The position numbers were made by a program, and so were the translations under genes. Below are positions 16,435 through 25,663 of a stretch of 42,818 bases of DNA, piece by piece (position 1 is the first letter of the stretch; each line of letters opens with the position of its first letter). The stretch is from Deltaproteobacteria bacterium (lineage in GTDB: Bacteria > Desulfobacterota > Desulfuromonadia > Desulfuromonadales > Geopsychrobacteraceae), in contig JAJRWF010000153.1 of assembly GCA_024276905.1 (NCBI GenBank), positions 1 through 42,818 on the forward strand. The letters are read 5' to 3'. The notes below the pieces were generated by a model. That model searched no databases, was not told where the DNA came from, and saw only the letters and a program-made list of their open reading frames with translations.

Positions 16435-17355
16435 ATGATTGCATTTCTTTTTCCCGGGCAAGGGTCCCAATATCCAGGGATGGGGCAGGAGCTGGCGGAG
16501 AATTTTACGCAGGCCCGCCAAACATACGAAGAAGCCAGCGATGCGCTTGGCTTCGATATGGCGGCGCTCTGCTTTAACGGTAGCGAGGAGGACCTGCGCC
16601 TGACCGCCAATACCCAGCCGGCAATACTGACGACCAGTATCGCCATACTGCGTGTTCTAGAACAGGAAGTCGGTCTGGTTCCGGGCTGTGCGGCCGGGCA
16701 TTCACTGGGGGAGTTTACCGCTCTGGTTGCTGTCGGGGCGCTTGGTTTTGCCGATGCGGTGCGGACAGTGCGTCAGCGCGGTACCTTCATGCAGGATGCT
16801 GTTCCGGTTGGTGTCGGTGCCATGGCGGCCATCATGGGAGTAGACCGTGAAACTCTGGATGAGATCTGCCAGCAGGCAGCCGCTGGCGAGGTGGTTGCTC
16901 CCGCGAACTTCAACAGCCCGGTTCAGATTGTTATTGCCGGACACGCGGGCGCTGTCGAGCGAGCGATCGAATTGGCGAAGGAGCGGGGAGCTAAGCGAGC
17001 CATGCGACTTCCTGTCAGTGCCCCTTTTCATTCAACCCTGATGCAGCCTGCAGCTGAACGACTTGCCGAAGTTCTTGAGCAGCTTGAGATCGGTCCCTTT
17101 CGCTGCCCGGTAATTGCTAATGTTGATGCAAAAGCTTATTCTGATCCGACACGTGTCAAGGAGCTGTTGGTCAAACAGGTCTGTGCCGCTGTGCGTTGGG
17201 ATGAATCTGTGCTTGAAATGGATCATAGCGGAGTGAAGCGTTACATTGAAATCGGGCCCGGCAAGGTTTTGTGCGGGTTGGTAAAACGAATCGTCAAGGG
17301 GAGTGATACCCTGCAGGTGGATGCCCTTGCCGCTCTTGCCAAGCTGGGTGCTTGA
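16435..17355 (+). CDS. fabD: Malonyl-CoA:ACP transacylase
   Basis: About 306 residues. The second ATG at 16435 is preferred: AGGATGG lies some eight bases upstream, and the protein then opens 'MIAFLFPGQGSQ' as the family does; the ATG at 16423 has no spaced ribosome-binding site. It loads malonyl groups onto ACP. The catalytic Ser is in 'AGHSLGEFTALV' near residue 88. The Arg of 'VRQRGTFMQ' near residue 113 binds the malonyl carboxylate, and the catalytic His is in 'SAPFHSTLM' near residue 197. Between fabH and fabG in the operon. Confidence 0.96.
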   Translation: MIAFLFPGQGSQYPGMGQELAENFTQARQTYEEASDALGFDMAALCFNGSEEDLRLTANTQPAILTTSIAILRVLEQEVGLVPGCAAGHSLGEFTALVAVGALGFADAVRTVRQRGTFMQDAVPVGVGAMAAIMGVDRETLDEICQQAAAGEVVAPANFNSPVQIVIAGHAGAVERAIELAKERGAKRAMRLPVSAPFHSTLMQPAAERLAEVLEQLEIGPFRCPVIANVDAKAYSDPTRVKELLVKQVCAAVRWDESVLEMDHSGVKRYIEIGPGKVLCGLVKRIVKGSDTLQVDALAALAKLGA

Positions 17356-17391
17356 GGCCTCAGTTGACCTCTGCTCCGAGGAGGAAATATC

Positions 17392-18129
17392 ATGTTGGTA
17401 GGTAAGGTTGCTATTGTTACCGGTGCATCACGAGGTATCGGGCGTTTCACCGCTGTCCAATTGGCAAAGTCCGGTGCTGATCTGGTTGTCTGCGCTCGTT
17501 CCGAAGCGGCTCTTCTGGAGCTGGTGAATGAAATCGAATCCTTGGGACGTAAGGCCCTTGCCGTTGTCGTCGATGTCGTGAACACGAATGACGTCAAAAA
17601 TTTGATCGAACAGGCGCTTGCAACTTTCGGCCGAATCGATATTCTGGTCAACAATGCTGGAATGACTCGCGATGGTTTGTTGATGCGGATGAAGGATGAG
17701 GATTGGGACGCGGTCCTCGATACCAATCTTAAAAGTGCCTTTTTGTTGACCCGTGCGGTTGCGAAGGTTATGTCTAAGCAGCGCAGTGGCCGGGTTATCA
17801 ATATTTCTTCGGTCGTCGGTGAAATGGGGAATCCGGGACAGGCCAACTATTGCGCCAGCAAGGCCGGACTGATCGGTTTGACCAAGTCGGTCGCCCGTGA
17901 ACTTGCGCGGCGTAATGTGACTGTTAATGCGATTACCCCCGGTTTCATCGAAACAGATATGACTGACGAGCTTGGTGAGAAGGCCCGTACCGAGTTGACG
18001 GCACAGATTCCACTTGGACGCCTTGGCCGGGCAGAAGATATCGCTCATGCTGTTATTTATCTGGCTTCGGACCAGGCCGGTTATATTACCGGTCAGGTTC
18101 TGGGCGTAAATGGTGGTATGTATATGTAG
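17392..18129 (+). CDS. fabG: 3-oxoacyl-ACP reductase
   Basis: 245 residues, a short-chain dehydrogenase that reduces beta-ketoacyl-ACP with NADPH. The Rossmann motif is 'VTGASRGIG' at residues 9-17. The 'NNAG' motif lies near residue 86, the catalytic Ser in 'NISSVVGEMGNPGQ' near residue 138, and the YxxxK motif in 'YCASK' near residues 151-155. The C-terminal 'ITGQVLGVNGGMYM' is typical of FabG rather than of other dehydrogenases. AGGAGG precedes the ATG. Placed between fabD and acpP, the classical order. Confidence 0.97.
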   Translation: MLVGKVAIVTGASRGIGRFTAVQLAKSGADLVVCARSEAALLELVNEIESLGRKALAVVVDVVNTNDVKNLIEQALATFGRIDILVNNAGMTRDGLLMRMKDEDWDAVLDTNLKSAFLLTRAVAKVMSKQRSGRVINISSVVGEMGNPGQANYCASKAGLIGLTKSVARELARRNVTVNAITPGFIETDMTDELGEKARTELTAQIPLGRLGRAEDIAHAVIYLASDQAGYITGQVLGVNGGMYM

Positions 18130-18204
18130 CATTTGATCAATTGTGGATCAAAACTTTGTTTATCAAGCCTTTAACGGCTCCCAACAAGAACAGGAGGAAA
18201 GCAG

Positions 18205-18438
18205 ATGGCTTCTATTGAAGAGCGTGTAAAACAGATTGTTGCCGAGCAACTTGGCGTTGATGAGGAACAGGTGACTGCACAGGCAGCATTTATGGACGAC
18301 CTCGGTGCCGATTCCCTGGATACCGTAGAACTGGTCATGGCTCTTGAAGAGGAGTTCGATGTCGAGATCTCCGACGAAGATGCCGAAAAAATCCAGAAGG
18401 TTCAGGACGCCGTTGATTATATCAACAAGGCTTCCTGA
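18205..18438 (+). CDS. acpP: Acyl carrier protein
   Basis: 77 residues, strongly acidic. The carrier of growing acyl chains. The phosphopantetheine-attachment Ser is in '[18 protein letters not shown]' near residue 37. AGGAGG lies upstream of the ATG at 18205. Spaced 75 bases after fabG and 116 bases before fabF. It supplies the substrates for the neighbouring plsX, fabD, fabG and fabF products. Confidence 0.98.
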   Translation: MASIEERVKQIVAEQLGVDEEQVTAQAAFMDDLGADSLDTVELVMALEEEFDVEISDEDAEKIQKVQDAVDYINKAS

Positions 18439-18554
18439 TCATTTGAGGCCGGGGGTGGCCGTCAGTCACCCCTGGTTCCTCCGTCCCGCCAGTCGTTGTG
18501 CAATGAGCATGACAGTATCCAGACCTTCCATTTCACACAGGAAAAGAGAGTCGC

Positions 18555-19787
18555 ATGCGTAGAGTAGTGGTGACCGGTGTCGGGATCGTTTCTCCCCTGG
18601 GAACCGGTGTGGAAAAGACCTGGGATGCCCTGATCAACGGTCGTTCCGGTATTGACAAGATTACCCGGTTTGACGCCTCGAAGCTTCCGACCCAGATTGC
18701 CGGTGAGGTTAAGGACTTTGTTGCCGAGGACTTTATTGAGAAAAAAGAGATCAAGAAGATGGATCTCTTTATCCAGTACGGCCTGGCTGCCAGCCAGGAA
18801 GCCCTTGAAGATTCAGGGCTGGAAATTACCGATGAAAATGCCGAGCGTGTCGGTGTTCAGGTAGGATCGGGACTGGGTGGCCTGCCGACGATTGAAAAAT
18901 ATCATTCGGCGATGCTGGACCGTGGGTACAAGAAAATCTCCCCGTTCTTTATCCCGATGCTGATCATCAATCTGGCCCCCGGCCATATATCGATCCGCTT
19001 CGGCGCCAAAGGGCCCAATGCTTCGACTGTCTCTGCCTGTGCTTCGGGAACGCATTCGATCGGGGATGCCTACCACATCATTGCCCGTGGTGACGCCGAT
19101 GCGATGTTTGCCGGTGGGGCCGAGTCGACAATTACCGAACTGGGCATCGGTGGTTTTAACGTCATGAAAGCGCTTTCAACCCGCAATGACAATCCGCAGG
19201 CGGCAAGCCGTCCATTTGAGAAGGGTCGCGATGGGTTTGTTATGGGGGAAGGTGCAGGGATCCTGATTCTCGAAGAGTATGAACAGGCCAGGGCGCGCGG
19301 TGCTAAAATTTACTGCGAAATTGCCGGTTATGGTGCCAGCTCTGATGCCTACCACCTGACGCAGCCGGCGGCCGGTGGCGAGGGTGCTGCGCGCTGTATT
19401 GCGATGGCACTTAAAACCGGAAAAATCAATCCGGAAGAAATTGATTATATCAATGCCCACGGGACATCCACGCATTTCAATGATCTCTATTAAACCATGG
19501 CGATCAAGTCTGTTCTTGGCGACCATGCCAAAAAGGTCATGGTTAACTCGACCAAGAGTATGACGGGTCATGGTCTTGGCGCCGCCGGTGGTATGGAAGC
19601 CGTTATTTCGGCACTGGCTATTGATCGGAGCCTCTCGCCTCCGACGATCAATTATGATGAGCCGGACCCCGATTGTGACCTTGATTATGTGCCGAACAAG
19701 GCCCGCGAGGCTTCGATCACGCTGGCGTTGTCCAACTCGTTCGGTTTCGGTGGAACCAACGCCACTTTGGCGTTCCGCAAGATTTGA
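18555..19787 (+). CDS. fabF: Beta-ketoacyl-ACP synthase II, interrupted by in-frame TAA
   Basis: Elongating condensing enzyme; 410 codons are present in one frame but codon 313 (19491-19493) is TAA. Relatives have Glu at this place after 'FNDLY', and GAA to TAA is a single G-to-T change. Frame and homology continue perfectly past it ('[14 protein letters not shown]') to the TGA at 19785. The active site is split: Cys162 ('[11 protein letters not shown]') and His302 ('NAHGTST') precede the stop, Lys334 and His339 ('STKSMTGH') follow it, so a 312-residue fragment should be inactive. An in-frame ATG at 19497 lies three bases after the TAA but has no Shine-Dalgarno. Residue 307 is His where the family has Pro. 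Recent mutation, stop-restart, readthrough or sequence error are all open. Confidence 0.92.
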
Positions 19788-19795
19788 GGACGATG

Positions 19796-20245
19796 ATGAT
19801 TGCTGTTGCAAGTGACCATGGTGGTCTTGAACTTAAACAGGCTATTTGTCAACTGCTGAAACAGCGTGGGCTTGATTATGCCGATATGGGAACAAGCGAC
19901 GAAAGTTCGGTTGACTATCCTGATTTTGGACGCAAGGTCGCCACGGCAGTAGCCGATGGAGACTGTGACCGGGGGATTTTGGTCTGTGGCACCGGTATTG
20001 GTATGTCGATTACCGCCAACAAGGTTGACGGTATTCGTGCGGCACTGGTGCATGATCCCTTTACTGCCCGGATGGCCAAAGAACACAACAATGCCAATAT
20101 TCTGGTGCTGGGTGGCCGGATACTCGAGGTCAAGACGGGATGTGAACTGGTCGGCATCTGGCTCGACAGTGTTTTTGAGGCCGGACGCCACCAGAATCGC
20201 CTCAACAAGATTCGTCAGATCGAGATTGATCGCAAGCAAGAATAG
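19796..20245 (+). CDS. rpiB: Ribose-5-phosphate isomerase B
   Basis: 149 residues from the ATG at 19796, with GAGGA at 19786-19790; the ATG at 19793 is also possible. It interconverts ribose 5-phosphate and ribulose 5-phosphate. Family motifs are 'VASDHGGLELKQ' at the N-terminus, 'VDYPDFG', 'GILVCGTGIGMSITANK' near residue 64 with the catalytic Cys, and 'EHNNANILVLGGR' near residue 98. It starts just after the fabF stop. Relatives often have rpiB immediately before glyA, as here. Confidence 0.94.
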   Translation: MIAVASDHGGLELKQAICQLLKQRGLDYADMGTSDESSVDYPDFGRKVATAVADGDCDRGILVCGTGIGMSITANKVDGIRAALVHDPFTARMAKEHNNANILVLGGRILEVKTGCELVGIWLDSVFEAGRHQNRLNKIRQIEIDRKQE

Positions 20246-20317
20246 TTGATAGTTCTGCTCGGGGTGGCCTTGTCCGCCCCGGACTTTTTTAGACACCGGA
20301 CAGGTCGGAGAAAACGC

Positions 20318-21571
20318 ATGACAAAGACATCCCTTGGTGAATTTGATCCCGAAATCGCCTCAATTATCGACGCAGAAACGGCACGTCAGGAATATAACCT
20401 CGAATTTATCGCTTCAGAGAACTTTGTCAGTGAAGCCGTTCTGGAAGCGCAGGGTTCCGTCCTGACCAACAAGTATGCCGAAGGCTATCCGAGCAAGCGC
20501 TATTACGGTGGCTGTGAAATGGTCGACAAGGCCGAACAGTTGGCAATTGACCGCGCCAAACAGCTCTTTGGTGCCGAACATGTCAATGTCCAAGCTCACT
20601 CCGGTTCCCAGGCCAATATGGCAGTCTATTTTGCGGTCTGCAAACCTGGCGATACGGTCCTCGGGATGAATCTTGCCCATGGTGGCCATCTGACACATGG
20701 TTCACCGGTCAACTTTTCCGGCAAACTTTTCAATATCGTGGCTTACGGTGTCAAAGAAGAGACCGGTACCATCGATTACGAAGAGGTTGAAAAACTGGCC
20801 CGTGAGCACAGGCCGCGACTGATCGTTGTCGGCGCCAGTGCTTATACCCGGACGATCGATTTTGCGGCTTTTCGGCGTATTGCCGATGAAGTCGGGGCGC
20901 TGGTCATGGTCGATATGGCTCATATCGCCGGACTTGTCGCTGCCGGACAACATCCGAATCCGGTGCCCTATGCTGAATTTGTCACGACAACCACCCACAA
21001 AACCCTGCGTGGTCCGCGTGGCGGAATGATTCTCTGTACCGAGGAATGGGCTAAAAAACTCAACAGCAACATTTTCCCCGGTATCCAGGGCGGCCCCTTG
21101 ATGCATGTGATCGCGGCCAAGGCCGTTGCCTTCAAAGAGGCCTTGAGTCCCGAGTTCAAGGAGTATGCGGCCCAAGTGGTGACCAACGCCAAGGCCCTGG
21201 CTGCAGAGCTTGTCAAGCGCGGTTACAAACTTGTTTCCGGCGGGACCGACAATCATCTGATGCTGCTTGATTTCACCGGCAGTGAGATTACCGGCAAGGT
21301 CGCTGAAGAGACCCTCGAAAAAGCCGGTCTGACGGTCAACAAGAACGCGGTGCCTTTTGATACCCGTTCGCCGTTTGTGACCAGTGGTGTGCGGATCGGG
21401 ACTCCGGCAACGACCACTCGTGGGTTGAAGGAGCCTTAAATGGTCCAGGTTGCCGCATGGATTGACCGTGCCCTCAATGCGATCGATGATGAGGCGGCGC
21501 TGGACAAGATCCGTGCTGAGGTCAAGGAACTTTGTCTGCGTTTTCCGCTTTACGCCCATCGGCTGAAGTAG
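20318..21571 (+). CDS. glyA: Serine hydroxymethyltransferase, interrupted by in-frame TAA
   Basis: PLP enzyme making glycine and methylene-tetrahydrofolate from serine. The ATG at 20318 (GGAG upstream) gives the family start; the upstream extension to 20246 is rejected. PLP Lys is residue 228 ('[13 protein letters not shown]'); Asp199 and His202 are present. Codon 374 (21437-21439) is TAA, where relatives have Glu between 'RGLKEP' and 'MVQVA'; the frame continues to the TAG at 21569-21571, giving 417 codons in all. The truncated 373-residue form keeps the active-site residues but loses about 43 C-terminal residues. An in-frame ATG directly follows the TAA, with AAGGAG six bases before it, so the tail could be translated separately. 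Confidence 0.93.
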
Positions 21572-21580
21572 GAATTTACC

Positions 21581-22033
21581 ATGCGGCCGACCTGGGATCA
21601 GTATTTCATGCAGATCACCACACTGGTAGCGACCCGTTCGACCTGTATGCGTCGACAGGTTGGCGCTTTGCTGGTCAAGGAGAAAAACATCCTTGCCACC
21701 GGGTACAATGGTGTCCCGAGCGGGATTCGGCATTGTGAAGAAGTCGGATGTCTGCGCGAGCAGCTTAATGTCCCTTCCGGCGAACGGCATGAGTTGTGCC
21801 GTGGATTGCACGCCGAACAGAACGCGATTATCCAGGCCGCACGCCATGGAATCAACATAGAGGGTTCTACCCTCTACTGTACCGATTCCCCCTGTATTAT
21901 CTGCAGTAAGATGCTGATTAATGCCGGGGTGCTGAAGGTGGTTTACGGGCGTGGTTATCCGGACGATCTTTCGCGTGAAATGCTCGGTGAAGCCGGGATC
22001 GAGTCACTGCAATACGATGGAGAGCTGGAATGA
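21581..22033 (+). CDS. dCMP deaminase family protein
   Basis: 150 residues of the cytidine/deoxycytidylate deaminase fold. It probably converts dCMP to dUMP for dTMP synthesis. Zinc ligands and the proton-shuttling Glu are visible: HAE in 'GLHAEQNAI' near residue 86 and PCxxC in '[11 protein letters not shown]' near residue 104. The N-terminal '[11 protein letters not shown]' and '[10 protein letters not shown]' are typical of ComEB-like deoxycytidylate deaminases. It lies ten bases after the glyA tail, and its stop overlaps the nrdR start by four bases (ATGA). Confidence 0.9.
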   Translation: MRPTWDQYFMQITTLVATRSTCMRRQVGALLVKEKNILATGYNGVPSGIRHCEEVGCLREQLNVPSGERHELCRGLHAEQNAIIQAARHGINIEGSTLYCTDSPCIICSKMLINAGVLKVVYGRGYPDDLSREMLGEAGIESLQYDGELE

Positions 22034-22491
22034 ACTGTCCCTTCTGCAGTCATGGTGATACCCGGGTGGTTGATTCGCGCCTCGGAAAAGAAGGCAAGAA
22101 TGTCCGCCGCCGCCGTGAATGCCCCGATTGTGAACGGCGCTTTACGACCTATGAACGGGTTGAAGAAATTCTGCCCTGGGTGATCAAAAAGGATGGTCGG
22201 CGCGAGGCGTTTGATCGCGCCAAGATCATCTCCGGCATGCAGCGTGCCTGTGAAAAACGCCCGGTGTCGGTTGAGCAGATCGAAGAGATGGTTGATCGTC
22301 TGGAACGGCATTTTCAGGAGAGCGGCGAGAAAGAGATCAATGCCAGTCTGGTCGGTGAAGAGGTCATGAAGTCCCTGCAGCAGGTTGATGAGGTCGCCTA
22401 CGTGCGTTTCGCTTCGGTCTATCGCCAGTTCAAGGATATTAACGAATTCATGCTTGAACTGAAGGATCTGCTCGGAAAACCCGGCAATTGA
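22030..22491 (+). CDS. nrdR: Transcriptional repressor NrdR
   Basis: 153 residues. A zinc-ribbon DNA-binding domain, with CxxC pairs 'CPFC' and 'CPDC' at residues 3-6 and 31-34, is followed by an ATP-cone domain (about residues 49-139), which senses ATP/dATP. NrdR represses ribonucleotide reductase genes. '[11 protein letters not shown]' and '[18 protein letters not shown]' in substance fit the family. No ribonucleotide reductase gene or paired NrdR boxes were found in the window. It overlaps the dCMP deaminase gene, a fitting partner in deoxynucleotide control. Confidence 0.96.
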   Translation: MNCPFCSHGDTRVVDSRLGKEGKNVRRRRECPDCERRFTTYERVEEILPWVIKKDGRREAFDRAKIISGMQRACEKRPVSVEQIEEMVDRLERHFQESGEKEINASLVGEEVMKSLQQVDEVAYVRFASVYRQFKDINEFMLELKDLLGKPGN

Positions 22492-22517
22492 TTTCGGGAA
22501 CAGTTTGAATTTTCTGT

Positions 22518-22545
22518 CGGCCGGGGTACTTTTGTATTCCGGCTG
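22518..22545 (+). terminator. Strong hairpin between nrdR and ribD
   Basis: A 12-bp stem with a TTTT loop (22518-22529 with 22534-22545), including three G-U pairs. It is followed by TGTGGTTTT rather than a clean T run. It may be a partial terminator or attenuator for the rib genes, or an mRNA-stability element. It does not match the conserved FMN riboswitch core. Confidence 0.5.
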
Positions 22546-22611
22546 TGTGGTTTTAGCCAGAGAGTGACCCCCTGATCAACATAATGATTCAGGAAGATGA
22601 GAATTGCGGCA

Positions 22612-23721
22612 ATGAATAAACCGCAGACATATATGCAGCGTGCTCTGAATCTGGCGCGTAGAGCCCTGGGGCGTACAGCACCGAACCCGGCTGTTGGTGC
22701 GGTCGTCGTACGCGATGGTCGAATCATTGCGGAAGGCTACCATCCTGCCGCAGGTGAGCCGCATGCCGAAATTTTTGCTCTGCGGGCTGCCGGTGAGGCG
22801 GCAACAGGGGCAGATATCTACGTGACACTTGAGCCCTGTGCACATCAGGGGCGCACAGGACCTTGTGCCGATGCCCTGATTGCAGCTGGGATCAAGCGGG
22901 TTTTTATCGGGACCATTGATCCGAATCCGCAGGTTTCCGGTCGTGGTATTGAGCGATTACAGGCCGCTGGGATTGAAGTCCAAAGCGGTGTTTGTGAAGC
23001 GGAATGCCGGGAGCTGATTGCGCCTTTTACCTGGCATATCCGGCACAAGACTCCCTATACCTTGTATAAAGCCGCGATGACATTCGACGGTCAATTGGCC
23101 ACCGCGAGTGGCGATTCTCGCTGGGTCTCAAGTGAACAGAGTCGACAGCGGGTCCATCAGTTGCGCAATCAGGTTGATGCAATCATGGTCGGGGTCGAGA
23201 CGATTCTGGCTGATGATCCGCAGTTGACAACCCGGTTGCCGCAAGGTGGACGTGATCCCTTGAGAGTGGTCGTCGATAGCCGTTTGCGGACTCCGCTCGA
23301 CAGTCGTCTGGTGCGGCAGGATTCTGATGCCGTGACGCTGATCGCCACAACCGAACAGGCTCCGGCTGTGCAGAGAGAGCGACTGCAGAGGGCTGGATGT
23401 GAACTCCTGATTCTGCCGTACCATAACGGTCGGGTTGTGTTGTCCGATTTGTGGTATGAGCTGGGGCGCAGAAATATTCAGTCTCTGCTGCTCGAAGGGG
23501 GACGTACCCTGGCTGCTGCCGCTCTGCAGGGTGGATTGATCAACCGCTTGCAACTTTATCTGGCGCCAAAAATTGTAGGAGGTGCGGGTCTTTCCGGGCT
23601 CTTTGCCGGTCAGGGTTGTCCTTTGATGCAGGACGCCCTGTCACTGGAGAATCTTGAGGTTGAACGGGTCGGTGAAGACCTGTTGCTGACAGCTGAGGTG
23701 AAACGATGTTTACCGGACTGA
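22612..23721 (+). CDS. ribD: Riboflavin biosynthesis deaminase/reductase RibD
   Basis: About 369 residues from the ATG at 22612; an in-frame ATG at 22597 would add five. Two-domain enzyme that deaminates and then reduces the pyrimidine intermediate of riboflavin synthesis. The deaminase domain (residues 1-145) has the zinc motif HAE in 'GEPHAEIFAL' and 'EPCAHQGRTGPC'. The reductase domain (about residues 146-369) has 'PYTLYKAAMTFDGQLAT', 'DSRWVSSEQSR' and the 'LLLEGGRTLAAA' motif. It overlaps ribE by 16 bases. First gene of the rib group. Confidence 0.95.
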   Translation: MNKPQTYMQRALNLARRALGRTAPNPAVGAVVVRDGRIIAEGYHPAAGEPHAEIFALRAAGEAATGADIYVTLEPCAHQGRTGPCADALIAAGIKRVFIGTIDPNPQVSGRGIERLQAAGIEVQSGVCEAECRELIAPFTWHIRHKTPYTLYKAAMTFDGQLATASGDSRWVSSEQSRQRVHQLRNQVDAIMVGVETILADDPQLTTRLPQGGRDPLRVVVDSRLRTPLDSRLVRQDSDAVTLIATTEQAPAVQRERLQRAGCELLILPYHNGRVVLSDLWYELGRRNIQSLLLEGGRTLAAAALQGGLINRLQLYLAPKIVGGAGLSGLFAGQGCPLMQDALSLENLEVERVGEDLLLTAEVKRCLPD

Positions 23722-24359
23722 TTGAGGCAACCGGGAGGGTTGCCAGTCTTGAGCGCGGCAGCTCTCTTTGTCGTCTGCGGATTAACAGCACTCTGGCGCA
23801 GAGCGATCTGCAGCTCGGTGAGAGTATTGCGGTCAACGGTGTTTGCCTGACCCTGACGGACTGGGATCGCAACAGCTTCACGGCAGATGTTTCCCCTGAA
23901 ACGCTCGATGTGACAACCATCGGTCGACTTGCCCCCGGGAGTCAGGTCAATCTGGAACGTGCCCTGCGGCTCTGCGATCGCCTTGGCGGGCATATTGTTA
24001 CCGGGCACGTCGATGCCGTCGGCCGTTTGTTGTCCCGTACTAGTGAGGGGAAAGCACAGCGACTTGAGATCAGTCTGCCGGAAACAATTTTACGTTATGT
24101 TGCTCCCAAGGGCTCAATTACAATTGATGGAATCAGTCTTACGGTCAATCAGGTTTCTCACGCGCGTTTCACGGTGATGGTTATTCCGCACACGCTTGAA
24201 AAAACAACCCTCGCTGAAATGAACCCCGGAGCGCAGTTGAATCTCGAATCGGATATTCTGGCACGCTATGTCGAACGCCTGACAGAAATGCCGTCAGTCC
24301 CGCGGGATTCGAAGGAGGGAGTATCCCTTGAGTTTCTTGCCAAGAATGGCTTTATGTGA
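23706..24359 (+). CDS. ribE: Riboflavin synthase alpha subunit
   Basis: 217 residues with two internally similar lumazine-binding domains (about residues 1-97 and 98-200). It dismutates two lumazine molecules into riboflavin plus the pyrimidine precursor. The N-terminal '[12 protein letters not shown]' is diagnostic. The first repeat has 'VNGVCLTL', the second 'IDGISLTV'; '[10 protein letters not shown]' starts the second domain. Overlaps the end of ribD, so translation is probably coupled. Naming follows ribE as used where ribH is lumazine synthase; it is called ribC in E. coli. Confidence 0.96.
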   Translation: MFTGLIEATGRVASLERGSSLCRLRINSTLAQSDLQLGESIAVNGVCLTLTDWDRNSFTADVSPETLDVTTIGRLAPGSQVNLERALRLCDRLGGHIVTGHVDAVGRLLSRTSEGKAQRLEISLPETILRYVAPKGSITIDGISLTVNQVSHARFTVMVIPHTLEKTTLAEMNPGAQLNLESDILARYVERLTEMPSVPRDSKEGVSLEFLAKNGFM

Positions 24360-24371
24360 CATGATTCGCCC

Positions 24372-24395
24372 CTGCCGCAGCCTGAGCTGTGGCAG
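24372..24395 (+). other. Hairpin between ribE and ribBA
   Basis: A 10-bp stem CTGCCGCAGC/GCTGTGGCAG with a CTGA loop. There is no T run, so it is not an intrinsic terminator. It may affect mRNA processing or differential expression of ribBA. Confidence 0.45.
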
Positions 24396-24429
24396 ATAAC
24401 CGAGATAAATATAGAGAGATACCGCTAAA

Positions 24430-25632
24430 ATGCCGATTGCAAAGATTGAAGCAGCACTGGAAGATATTCGCGCCGGAAAAATGGTAATTCTGGTCGACGA
24501 CGAGGATCGCGAAAATGAAGGCGATTTGACCATGGCCGCCGAGATGGTAACCCCCGAAGCGATCAACTTTATGGCCACTGAAGGGCGTGGATTGATTTGC
24601 CTCTCGTTAACAGAAGATCGCGCCGATCATCTCGAATTGCCATTGATGGTTTCTGATAACAGTTCATCGTTCGGGACCGCATTTACTATTTCAATCGAGG
24701 CCCGCAAGGGCGTCAGCACCGGGATTTCTGTGGCCGACCGTGCCAGAACTATCCAGGTGGCGATTGCCGATGAAACAAAAGCTTATGATCTGGCCCGCCC
24801 CGGTCATATTTTTCCACTGCGCGCCCGCAAGGGTGGAGTCATGGTGCGGACCGGACAGACTGAAGGGTCGGTTGATCTGGCTCGACTTGCCGGCCTCAAA
24901 CCCTCGGGGGTGATCTGTGAGATCATGAATCCTGACGGCACCATGGCGCGGATGCCGCAACTGCAGGAGTTTGCCGAAAAGCACGATCTGAAAATTGTCA
25001 CCATTGCCGATCTGATCGCCTATCGCATGCGCAAGGAGCTGCTGGTGCGGCGGGCCGCGGAAACGGTATTGCCGACCAGCTACGGGGGCGATTTTCAGGC
25101 AATTGTCTATGAAAACGATGTCGACAATGCCCAGCATATTGCCCTGGTCAAGGGCGAGATCGACACCAGTAAACCGGTGCTGGTCCGTGTCCATTCCGAG
25201 TGTCTGACCGGAGATGTTTTCGGTTCCCAGCGCTGTGATTGCGCTGCCCAGTTGCATGCTGCGATGCAGCAGGTTGCCGCTGAAGGGTCCGGAGTGATCC
25301 TCTACATGCGTCAGGAAGGGCGCGGCATCGGTCTGGTCAACAAGATCAAGGCCTATGCTCTGCAGGACCAGGGTCGTGATACCGTTGAGGCGAATGAAGA
25401 ACTTGGTTTTAGTGCCGATCTGCGTGATTATGGAATCGGTGCCCAGATGCTGACCGATCTCGGGATCTCCCGCTTGCGGCTGATGACGAACAACCCGAAA
25501 AAAATTGTCGGTCTTGAAGGTTACGGCATAGAAATCAGCGAGCGGGTGTCACTCGAAACAGCGGTACAGGATACCAATATCGACTATCTCAAGACCAAAC
25601 GTGAAAAACTTGGTCACTTGCTTGAACTCTGA
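24430..25632 (+). CDS. ribBA: DHBP synthase / GTP cyclohydrolase II
   Basis: 400 residues, a fused bifunctional enzyme giving both precursors of riboflavin. The N-terminal half (about residues 1-200) is 3,4-dihydroxy-2-butanone 4-phosphate synthase: '[17 protein letters not shown]', '[14 protein letters not shown]' and '[12 protein letters not shown]'. The C-terminal half is GTP cyclohydrolase II: the zinc cysteines are in '[17 protein letters not shown]' near residue 257, with '[14 protein letters not shown]' and '[17 protein letters not shown]'. Both active-site sets look complete. Located between ribE and ribH in the classical rib order. Confidence 0.97.
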   Translation: MPIAKIEAALEDIRAGKMVILVDDEDRENEGDLTMAAEMVTPEAINFMATEGRGLICLSLTEDRADHLELPLMVSDNSSSFGTAFTISIEARKGVSTGISVADRARTIQVAIADETKAYDLARPGHIFPLRARKGGVMVRTGQTEGSVDLARLAGLKPSGVICEIMNPDGTMARMPQLQEFAEKHDLKIVTIADLIAYRMRKELLVRRAAETVLPTSYGGDFQAIVYENDVDNAQHIALVKGEIDTSKPVLVRVHSECLTGDVFGSQRCDCAAQLHAAMQQVAAEGSGVILYMRQEGRGIGLVNKIKAYALQDQGRDTVEANEELGFSADLRDYGIGAQMLTDLGISRLRLMTNNPKKIVGLEGYGIEISERVSLETAVQDTNIDYLKTKREKLGHLLEL

Positions 25633-25663
25633 TACGTTTTTTCCTGCCAAAAGGAGAGGTTTC

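Noticed and set aside
18555-21571. Genome-wide reassignment of TAA to glutamate
   Set aside because: TAA is the evident stop of at least eight intact genes here with no coding continuation after it; only fabF and glyA show a Glu-site TAA.
20702-21847. Long - strand open frame opposite glyA and dCMP deaminase
   Set aside because: It is a shadow of the well-supported + strand genes and has no protein-family resemblance. The same applies to the - strand frames at 30953-32032 and 41100-42173.
22492-22611. FMN riboswitch before ribD
   Set aside because: The conserved segments of the RFN element are absent; only a simple hairpin is present.
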